The notes under the pieces: model-generated
What the model was told of the DNA's origin: nothing
What the model saw: only the letters and a program-made list of their open reading frames with translations
Database searches by the model: none
Origin: Pseudoduganella armeniaca
GTDB taxonomy: Bacteria; Pseudomonadota; Gammaproteobacteria; Burkholderiales; Burkholderiaceae_D
Direction of reading: 5' to 3'
DNA length: 64,000 nucleotides
Assembly (NCBI RefSeq): GCF_003028855.1
Contig: NZ_CP028324.1
Span: 1,922,001-1,986,000, forward strand
Made by a program: the position numbers and the translations under genes
Shown: positions 27,240 to 34,033 of the stretch, one piece after another
Numbering within the stretch: position 1 is the stretch's first letter
Layout of the letters: each line of letters starts with the position of its first letter

Positions 27240-28147
27240 CTTTTCCTCCTGATTCATTTGAATGGCCCAGGCCATGGTGGCCGCGGCCCAGCGATATGCT
27301 CTTCCCCGGATAACCTGGCAATGACGTTGAGTTGCTGTCGATTTGTTTTCGTCTGTCGGTTATCAGGCTCCAGATTAAGGTAATGGCGTATCGATTGATA
27401 TCGGCAGTTCGTATTCGTTTGAAAGCAAATGTCGCCACAATGTATTCGACTCAGCAATATCGCGCTCATCGATTGGGACCTGGCAGCGTGACCGTCGCTT
27501 GGTCGGGAGATCAAAATTATCATTGAAAAACATAGGGTTGGAAGAGGCGGATTGCTATTAGTTGGCGTGATCGTGCCAAGCGCCAGCTTGAGCCAAGATG
27601 TAACTCATCAATTTAAAACACATGGCAACGCTGCCTGCACAGTCCGCGCCGATCAGGAGGGAGGACGGCGGGATGAGACAACGATTAGTGCGGTGATCGG
27701 TCGGGATGAAGTTCGTAATGCTGTCCGGGTAACCCGGTCATATGCGAGGCCAGGCAGGCGAATGGGCAATTCCCTGATTATCAGCAGGTCGCGGAAAGAA
27801 AAAATGACACCAGCAAGATTGCGCCGCGAATCGATCCTGAAACGTCGAGCCGGGTGCGGCGGGGGAGGATTAGCAATGGCGCCGCTCGCTTATGTCGTCC
27901 AGTGTGCGAGACGCGGCTGCGGCCGGTCCGCCGAAATGGAAAGAACGGCGCGCGGACGAACGCGACTGCCGACCGCCACGACATCAGGAAAGCAAGCATA
28001 GTTGTATATATGCCCAAACATAGTGTGCGCTATTGAGACGCGTATGCGCCCGTGCTAGGATCGTCAATAACCGTTGAGTTCAGGCAGTGCAGCGGTCGGC
28101 TAGGCATCGCCGAAGTCGCTTATCCATCATGATCAGAACCGCTATCG
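27240..28147. other. Long AT-richer intergenic region, no credible gene
   Basis: About 900 bases that separate the leftward protease pair from the rightward reductase gene. Base composition is clearly lower in GC than the surrounding genes, especially at 27310-27620. Open frames here (for example 27552-28001) have Arg/Thr/Gly-rich translations without domains and lack ribosome binding sites. It should hold the promoters of both flanking units. I find no tRNA, repeat or terminator in it. Confidence 0.5.
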
Positions 28148-29485
28148 ATGCCAGACCTGTTGAGGAAGCTACACCACCATCCCGCCACGGCCTGGCTAGC
28201 CCGGGCCGCCGGCTTGCCCGATCCCGTGGAACTGCTGCGTGCGGCGGGACCGACCGACGCCCAGCCGCTGGCCGGCAAGCGCACCGCGATCCGGGCCGCC
28301 GCTGGCGGGTATGCCGCCGATGACCTGAGGGCCTTTGCCCTCGGCGCGGGTGCTGTCATCGACGACCTGCAAGGGCAGTCCCTCGACATCCTGATCTTCG
28401 ACGCGACGGGTTGCCGTACTCCCGCCGGCTATGCCGCGCTGTACGACACGTTCCATGCCGCGGCCTCCCAAATTGCCCAGAACGGCCGCGTGCTGCTGGT
28501 CGCCGCGCCACCGGCTGCGGCGACGGACCCGATCGCGGCCGCCGCCGCGCGCGGCATCGAGGGGTTCAGCCGCTCCCTGGGCAAGGAGCTGGGCAAGAAG
28601 GGCATCACCGTCAACCTTGCCTATGTGGCAGCGGACGCGCTGGACCGCCTCGACGGCCCCCTGCGTTTCTTCTGCGGCGCCCGCAGTACTTATGTTTCCG
28701 GCCAGGCGGTCCAGCTGTCCACGACGGCGGTCGCCCGAGGTACCGCTATCGAGGGGCTGCACGGCAAGGTCGCCATCGTTACCGGCAGCGCGCGCGGCAT
28801 CGGCATGGCCACCGCCCAGCGCCTGGTGGAGGAAGGCGCGACGGTCGTCTGCGTGGACGTGCCCGCCGCGTCGCAGGCGCTGCACGATACCTGCCGCGCC
28901 ATCGGCGCCACCGCCCTGGTCCTCGATATCGCCGCGGCCGACGCCCCGGCGCGCCTGCTGGATTTCTTGCGCGAGCGCGGTGGCGTCGATATCGTCGTTT
29001 ATAACGCCGGCATCACGCGCGATCGCACGCTGGCCCGGATGGCCCGGCGCGACTGGGACCTGGTCGTGGACGTGAACTTCGGCGCCATCGCCGCCATCGA
29101 CGAGGCCCTGCTGGCCGCGCAGCTGTTGCGCGAAGGAGGACGGGTGATCTGCCTGTCCTCGATCAGTGGCGTCGCCGGTAATTTTGGCCAGAGCAATTAC
29201 GCGGCCACCAAGGCCGCGCTGATCGGCTACGTGGCGGCGCGCGGCGCGCAGTTGGGTGCGCGTGGCATTACCGTCAACGCGGTTGCGCCGGGCTTTATCG
29301 AAACGCCGATGACGCAGCGGATGCCGTTCGTCCCGCGCGAGCTGGGCCGTCGCCTGAATTCGCTGAAGCAGGGCGGCCAACCGCGCGACGTGGCCGAATT
29401 GATCGCTTTCCTCGCCGCCCCCGGCAGCGTGGGCATCACGGGCAACACGATCCGGGTTTGCGGCCAGGCACTGATCGGCGCCTGA
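28148..29485 (+). CDS. Two-domain (high-molecular-weight) FabG-type 3-oxoacyl reductase
   Basis: 445 residues. The C-terminal half is a complete short-chain dehydrogenase: VAIVTGSARGIGMA (dinucleotide binding), VYNAGITRD, and the SSISGVAGNFGQSNYAATKA Ser-Tyr-Lys site. The N-terminal 200 residues are a second, degenerate Rossmann fold without TGxxxGxG. This layout matches the FabG4 (HMwFabG) type, which reduces 3-oxoacyl-CoA or ACP substrates. Such genes usually sit beside a thiolase and a MaoC hydratase, but here the neighbour is a porin 118 bp downstream. The start lacks a clear ribosome site. Confidence 0.88.
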   Translation: MPDLLRKLHHHPATAWLARAAGLPDPVELLRAAGPTDAQPLAGKRTAIRAAAGGYAADDLRAFALGAGAVIDDLQGQSLDILIFDATGCRTPAGYAALYDTFHAAASQIAQNGRVLLVAAPPAAATDPIAAAAARGIEGFSRSLGKELGKKGITVNLAYVAADALDRLDGPLRFFCGARSTYVSGQAVQLSTTAVARGTAIEGLHGKVAIVTGSARGIGMATAQRLVEEGATVVCVDVPAASQALHDTCRAIGATALVLDIAAADAPARLLDFLRERGGVDIVVYNAGITRDRTLARMARRDWDLVVDVNFGAIAAIDEALLAAQLLREGGRVICLSSISGVAGNFGQSNYAATKAALIGYVAARGAQLGARGITVNAVAPGFIETPMTQRMPFVPRELGRRLNSLKQGGQPRDVAELIAFLAAPGSVGITGNTIRVCGQALIGA

Positions 29486-29603
29486 GGAGACGGATCGACA
29501 GACAGGACAACGCGACGCACTGGCAGCGTCGCCGCAGTACGCAGGGTTTCAACGATTTCGCTTGCATGACGTATCACCACACCTATAACAATGGAGGAGA
29601 TTC

Positions 29604-30944
29604 ATGAAGAAAGCAGTGAAACAGACGACAATGCAACGCGCCCTGGCCATGTCCGTCATGGCGCTGGCCTGTGGCGGCGCGTGGGCGCAGTCCTCGGTCA
29701 CCGTGTACGGCCTGCTGGACGCGGGCGTGGACACGGTCAAGAAGGGCCAGGGCAATGTCCAGGGCACCTTGTTCGGCCTGTCCGGCACGACGCCGGTGCC
29801 GAACGCCATGGCGTCGCCGGAAACCCGCACGACCCGCATGGCCCCGTCGTTGTCGGCGCAAAGCCATTTCGGCTTCAAGGGCACGGAAGACATGGGCGGC
29901 GGCTACAAGGCCGGCTTCACGCTGGAAGGCGGCCTGCAGATCGATAACGGCCTGCTGGCCAACGACGGCCGCCTGTTCGGGCGCCAGGCGTTCGTCAGCC
30001 TGACCACGCCGGTGGGCGAGGTCCGCCTCGGGCGCCAGGCCTCGCCGATGCTGATCGGCTATTACCTGGCCACCACGGAACGCCTGGGCAGCACCGACCT
30101 GATGGGGGCCGGCCTGGTCGTCAATACCTTGCAGACCTACCAGGACAACGTGGCATCGTACCTGGTGCGCAAGGGTCCATGGTTGGGTGTACTGTCCTAT
30201 TCCACCAATGCTGGCGTCGCCAGCCGCATCAGTGCGGCGCGCAATGGCGCCACCAGCGCCACCCCGGCCGCCACCGCCACCACGGGCCAGATCGTGGGCG
30301 GCCTGACCGCCGGCGCGGAAACCACGGACGAGCGCGGCCGTGCCCAGGGCGCGCTGCTGGCCTACAACGGCACGCCGCTGGCCATCATCGCGGCTTACCA
30401 CCGCAACGACTTCCGTGGTGCCCAGGTCGGCGTTGCCTCGCTGGCCGGCGGCGGCACCTTCATTCCGCTGTACACGGCCGACACGTTCACGGGCGCGATG
30501 ATCGGCGCGAAATACGCCTTCCCGACCGGGACCTTGCTGGTGGCGAACTTCCACCGTGGCCAGTACAAGACCGTCGGGCCGCAGGACCCGAAGACCCATA
30601 CCGCCTCGATCGGCATCAAGCAGACGCTGGGCGCGGTGGAGCTGGGCGCGCAGTACATGCAGAGCCGCTTCAAGAATTTCACGCGCGGCAAGGATACCGG
30701 GGTGATGCTGGGTGCCGACTACAACTTCTCGAAGCGTACCGCCCTGTATAGCCGCATCGGCTACGTGGACGACGATCGCGGCGACATCGTGCGCGGCACC
30801 GTGACGCCGCTGCCGATCGCGGGCGGTCCCGGCGCGCTGCTGGTGCCGCTGGGCGCGCAGGAAGTGCCGCTGTTCTCGGGCGCGGGCCAGAACGTCGACG
30901 CGCGCACGAGCATCATCAGCATCGGCCTGCGGCACTTCTTCTAA
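29604..30944 (+). CDS. Gram-negative general porin (Porin_4 type)
   Basis: 446 residues, with a signal peptide ending GGAWAQ and then SSVTVYGLLDAGVD, the standard first strand of Burkholderiales trimeric porins. Typical features are FGFKGTEDMGGGYKAGFTLE, LFGRQAFVSLTTPVGEVRLGRQ and the terminal aromatic residue (LRHFF), recognised by the Bam complex. It would form a 16-strand outer-membrane channel for small solutes. GGAGG lies 8 bases before the ATG. It follows the FabG-type reductase and meets a TetR gene tail to tail, with the stop codons overlapping. Confidence 0.94.
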   Translation: MKKAVKQTTMQRALAMSVMALACGGAWAQSSVTVYGLLDAGVDTVKKGQGNVQGTLFGLSGTTPVPNAMASPETRTTRMAPSLSAQSHFGFKGTEDMGGGYKAGFTLEGGLQIDNGLLANDGRLFGRQAFVSLTTPVGEVRLGRQASPMLIGYYLATTERLGSTDLMGAGLVVNTLQTYQDNVASYLVRKGPWLGVLSYSTNAGVASRISAARNGATSATPAATATTGQIVGGLTAGAETTDERGRAQGALLAYNGTPLAIIAAYHRNDFRGAQVGVASLAGGGTFIPLYTADTFTGAMIGAKYAFPTGTLLVANFHRGQYKTVGPQDPKTHTASIGIKQTLGAVELGAQYMQSRFKNFTRGKDTGVMLGADYNFSKRTALYSRIGYVDDDRGDIVRGTVTPLPIAGGPGALLVPLGAQEVPLFSGAGQNVDARTSIISIGLRHFF

Positions 30945-31567
30945 GTTGCCGGTCCGGACAGCGGCTGCAGGAACAGTTTTTTGGCGAAGTTCAGCTGCCG
31001 CTTGCGCGCCTTCTCGTCGTTGACGTCCCACAGCAGGGCCTGCGACATCTGGAAGCTGTAGATCAGGAAGGCGCGGTTCTCGGCCTCGGCTTTGGCGAAG
31101 CCGCTGTTGCGCAGTGCATCGGTGTATAGCCCGAGCCGTTGCTGGTCCACTTCCAGCACGGCCTGGCGCGCCATCTCGTCGCGCCGGGCCCACGCGCGGA
31201 TGGCGAATTCCACCATGGCCGCGTGGCGTGCCGTCAGCCCGTGCAGGGGCAGCGCCATCAGTTCGTACGCCAGCTCGTCGATCGGCATGCCGGCGTATTC
31301 CTCCATCACCTGCGCGGTGGTGCGCTCGTGCCACTGGCGCAGCACGCTGGCCAGCAGGTCGTTGCGGTCCTTGAAGTGGTAATAGAAGCTGCCGATCGTG
31401 ATGCCGAGATCGCGCGCCAGCGTGGCGGGATGGATGGCATCGACGCTTTTGCTGACGAGGATCTCGGTGGCCGCGTCGATCCAGTCCAGCCGTGTCAGTG
31501 TGCGCCGGGGCGCCTTGCGCGCCGGGGTCTCCGCCGGCGTTGCATCGTTATCGTTCTGTTTTCTCAC
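30941..31567 (-). CDS. TetR-family transcriptional regulator
   Basis: 208 residues from GTG 31567. AAGG lies about 8 bases upstream; a TTG at 31591 is in frame. The N-terminal helix-turn-helix is clear: DWIDAATEILVSKSVDAIHP, then LARDLGITIGSFYYHFKDRNDLL. The C-terminal ligand domain is helical and unassigned. Its stop codon overlaps the stop codon of the convergent porin gene by three bases. It may control the porin/reductase unit, but no operator is visible and its target is unknown. Confidence 0.9.
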   Translation of the reverse strand: MRKQNDNDATPAETPARKAPRRTLTRLDWIDAATEILVSKSVDAIHPATLARDLGITIGSFYYHFKDRNDLLASVLRQWHERTTAQVMEEYAGMPIDELAYELMALPLHGLTARHAAMVEFAIRAWARRDEMARQAVLEVDQQRLGLYTDALRNSGFAKAEAENRAFLIYSFQMSQALLWDVNDEKARKRQLNFAKKLFLQPLSGPAT

Positions 31568-31670
31568 ACCGTACCTTGTGGGTTGCTGCAAAGTGGCTGC
31601 CGCGCGCGTGGCGCGGCCCGGTGCCGATTATAAAGCGTGCCACGCCGCTTGCCGATGACCCCAGGGGCCA

Positions 31671-32522
31671 TCAGCGCCGCCGGCCCAGCACTTGCGTCCA
31701 GTAGACGCGGCCACGCTCGGGATTGACCGCATAGGCCAGCCCCATCTCGTCGAATCCCGGATTCATGATGTTGGCGCAATGGCCGGGGCTGTCCAGCCAG
31801 CCTTCCACCGCTTCCGCCACCGACTTCTGGCCAGCGGCGATGTTCTCGCCGATGCGCGTCCACGCATAGCCGGCGCGGGTGGCACGGTCGTCCACCACGC
31901 TGCCGTTCTTTTCCTGGTGACTGAAGTAGCGGTGCTTCGCCATGTCGCTGCTGTGGGCCAGCGCGGCCTGCGTCAATGCCGCGTTCCAGCGCAGCGGGCC
32001 GGCCGCCGGGAATTGCTGCTCGCCGCACCGTCGCGGCTCGGCGCGCGCCGCATTCACGGCCGCCAGTACCTCGGTATCGAGCACGTCCGGCGTGGGCAAG
32101 GGCGCCTCGTGCAGCGGTCGTGCGAACAACACGATCCAGTCGTCGCCCGTGCGCACGGCGCCCGCCGCGGCGAAGTCGCTGCTGAGCAATTTGTCGCAGA
32201 AGTTCTGGCGCAGCAGCGTCATGGCGGCAGCGGCATCGTCCACATTGGACAGGTACACCGCCTCCGCGTGCTCGACAGGATAGCCGGCCCGTTCCAGCGC
32301 CTGCTCGAGGAAGGTGCCGACGCCGATCCGTACCCGGGCCATCGCAGCCGGCGCATCCAGCGGCGGCAACGGCGCCATGTGCTCGCCGCCGCACTGCTGC
32401 GGCGCGGCGCGGTAGGCGTTGATCAGGCCGATCAGATCCTGCCGGCTCGCGTGGGCGGGCACGGCAGTCAGCAGGGCGGCGGCCAACATGGCCGCCAGCA
32501 GGCGGTAGCGATGGATGGGCAT
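31671..32522 (-). CDS. Secreted protein with two CAP/SCP domains
   Basis: 283 residues with a signal peptide (RLLAAMLAAALLTAVPAHA). The C-terminal half is a canonical CAP domain: VLAAVNAARAEPRRCG, LRWNAALTQAALAHSSDMA, HRYFSHQEKNG, TRIGENIAAG and GWLDSPGHCANIMNPGFDEMG. The N-terminal half begins similarly (LIGLINAYRAAPQQCGG) but lacks the GEN and SPGHC motifs, so it looks like a degenerate duplicate. CAP proteins are secreted; their activity in bacteria is mostly unknown. The start was chosen at the signal peptide. A GTG at 32585 is in frame, and neither has a good ribosome site. Confidence 0.85.
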   Translation of the reverse strand: MPIHRYRLLAAMLAAALLTAVPAHASRQDLIGLINAYRAAPQQCGGEHMAPLPPLDAPAAMARVRIGVGTFLEQALERAGYPVEHAEAVYLSNVDDAAAAMTLLRQNFCDKLLSSDFAAAGAVRTGDDWIVLFARPLHEAPLPTPDVLDTEVLAAVNAARAEPRRCGEQQFPAAGPLRWNAALTQAALAHSSDMAKHRYFSHQEKNGSVVDDRATRAGYAWTRIGENIAAGQKSVAEAVEGWLDSPGHCANIMNPGFDEMGLAYAVNPERGRVYWTQVLGRRR

Positions 32523-32708
32523 AAGGAGGTCATGCGGTCCCGGAACCGGGACGGCGAGTGTGACTTGGCCGGAAGAGTGTGTCACAAAACGCGGCGCGGG
32601 GCAATTGTCGGAGCGTCATGTCGGGCGCCGATTACCTGGCGCGTAATTGGCGCGCTGCGCGGCAGGATGGACACTGACGTCACTGCCAACCCATTGAAGG
32701 AGAAGATC

Positions 32709-33167
32709 ATGAAGACAATCGCACCATCGCGCCTGCTGCGGAACGCGTTCATTGCCGATGCCGCCGCCAGCGGCGCCATCGCCGCGCTGCACCTGCTCAT
32801 CTCCGGCGAACAGGCCGGTTCCATGGCCGCCACGCTGGGCCTGCCCGTGCCGTTGTTGGAGGGGACGGGCATTTTCCTTGCCCTGTATGCATTGCTGCTG
32901 GTCGTGCTGGCACGCAGCCGCGCGGTCTGGTCGGCGCTGGCGTGGTTCATCGTCCTCGGCAACGTGGGCTGGGCGGCGCTGAGCGGCGTGTTGCTGGCGA
33001 CCGGCGTGCTGGCGCCTGCGCCGCTGGGCGTGGCGTACGTGATTGTCCAGGCGCTCGGCGTGCTGGTGTTTGCCGGAATCGAGTGGCGTGGTGTACAGGT
33101 GTCGCTGCCGACGGCGCGGCCGTCAGCGCGGGCACGCGAGGGCTTGGCTGGCGGGCACGCTGGTTGA
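32709..33167 (+). CDS. Small four-helix membrane protein
   Basis: 152 residues with four hydrophobic helices: FIADAAASGAIAALHLLI, GTGIFLALYALLLVVLA, VWSALAWFIVLGNVGWAAL and VAYVIVQALGVLVFAGIEW. The tail is basic. AAGGAG lies 8 bases before the ATG. Small proteins of this layout are common and uncharacterised in Oxalobacteraceae; I cannot name a family. It is divergent from the CAP-domain gene and followed by a hairpin repeat. Confidence 0.8.
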   Translation: MKTIAPSRLLRNAFIADAAASGAIAALHLLISGEQAGSMAATLGLPVPLLEGTGIFLALYALLLVVLARSRAVWSALAWFIVLGNVGWAALSGVLLATGVLAPAPLGVAYVIVQALGVLVFAGIEWRGVQVSLPTARPSARAREGLAGGHAG

Positions 33168-33207
33168 CCGCTCGGTCGGCGTAATCTGGTGCGCATGCCG
33201 AACCCAC

Positions 33208-33259
33208 GGTGACAGGCACCCATCTGCGGGCCGTTGCCCGCAGATAGGTGCCTGTCACC
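33208..33259. repeat. Dispersed hairpin repeat, copy 3
   Basis: Arms GGTGACAGGCACCCATCTG and CAGATAGGTGCCTGTCACC, inner stem CGGGC/GCCCG. It lies 40 bases after a rightward stop codon and directly before a 27-bp tandem repeat array. Confidence 0.88.
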
Positions 33260-33286
33260 GGACGGCGGCCACCGATGGTAGTCGCC

Positions 33287-33424
33287 GGCCTGCGTCACCA
33301 GGTAGTGGTCACAGGCCGGCGTCACCAGGTAGCGGTCACCGGCGGCGTCACCAGGTAGCGGTCACCAGCCGGCGTCACCAGGCGGCGGTCGCCCACCGGC
33401 CGGCGTCACCAGGCGGCGCTCCCC
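33287..33424. repeat. 27-bp tandem repeats, five copies
   Basis: Five consecutive units of about 27 bp (one is 30) share GGCGTCACCAGG followed by TAGCGGTCACC or GGCGGTC. On the minus strand each unit reads GGTGACCGCTACCTGG, close to the outer arm of the adjacent hairpin repeat (GGTGACAGGCACCTAT). The array lies between that hairpin and the truncated transposase gene. There are no spacers, so it is not a CRISPR array. Confidence 0.85.
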
Positions 33425-33447
33425 GGACGGCGCGGACAGCGAAATCA

Positions 33448-33882
33448 TTACTCGTCCCGTGCGGCTGGATCCTGCTGCGCCCCGAAGCGCTTGCGCCAGC
33501 GGAAGCTCGTGTTGCGGTGGATGCCCACGCTGGCGGCGGCGCCGCGTACGCTTTCGGCGCGTAGCGCGCATTCGAGGAAGGGCAGCCACTTGCCGCGCAG
33601 GCGCAGGAAAGCCAGTGGCGTGTTGGTCAGCGCATTGCACGTCTTGCGGCAGAGCCGGCAGCGATAGCGCTGCAGCCCGCCACCGTAGCCGTGCCGGTAC
33701 AGCCGTTCGTGGCCGCAGTGCGGGCACTGGTGCATGCCCTTGCCGCGGTCTTCGATGGCCTGCAGGCACAGGGCGAGCGGCGTGCCGCTGTCCAGCAGCG
33801 CCCGCAGTTGCTCGCTGTAGAGTTCGGAAAAGCGCAGCTGCTCGTGTGCCGCGGCGCGTGTGGCGATGGCATTCCGGTCCAT
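33448..33882 (-). pseudogene. Truncated IS1595-like transposase (zinc ribbon and HTH only)
   Basis: 144 residues from ATG 33882, with GGGAG 7 bases upstream. A zinc ribbon (CPHCGHERLYRHGYGG, then CRLCRKTCNALTNTPLAFL) is followed by a helix-turn-helix (AESVRGAAASVGIHRNTSFRWRKRFG). That is exactly the N-terminal part of ISXO2/IS1595-type transposases, where a DDE domain normally follows. Here the frame stops nine residues after the HTH, so no catalytic domain exists and the gene cannot transpose. It may be a remnant or a domesticated DNA-binding protein. No terminal inverted repeats are visible. The downstream end abuts 27-bp tandem repeats, perhaps marking the deletion. Confidence 0.75.
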
Positions 33883-34033
33883 AGGTCGCTCCCTTGTCCA
33901 GGTTACACAGCGTTGGACAATGGCCGAGCGGGAAAGTTCGCGGCGCGACGCGGCGGGAATGAAAAAATGGCCCGCACGGGGCGGGCCATCAAGGCAATGA
34001 CGTTGCCACGCCGGCACGGGGCCGGCGCGGTTG

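Noticed and set aside
27552..28001. 149-codon frame in the long intergenic region
   Set aside because: It lacks a ribosome site and any recognisable domain, and the translation is Arg/Thr/Gly-rich. I treat the region as non-coding.
32522..32534. AAGGAGGTC followed by ATG on the plus strand, in frame with the membrane-protein gene at 32709
   Set aside because: The spacing is too short (about two bases). The 59-residue extension would precede a membrane helix with Arg-rich sequence, and the start at 32709 has its own good ribosome site.
33287..33424. Tandem repeats considered as a CRISPR array
   Set aside because: Units are directly adjacent with no spacers, and no cas genes are present.
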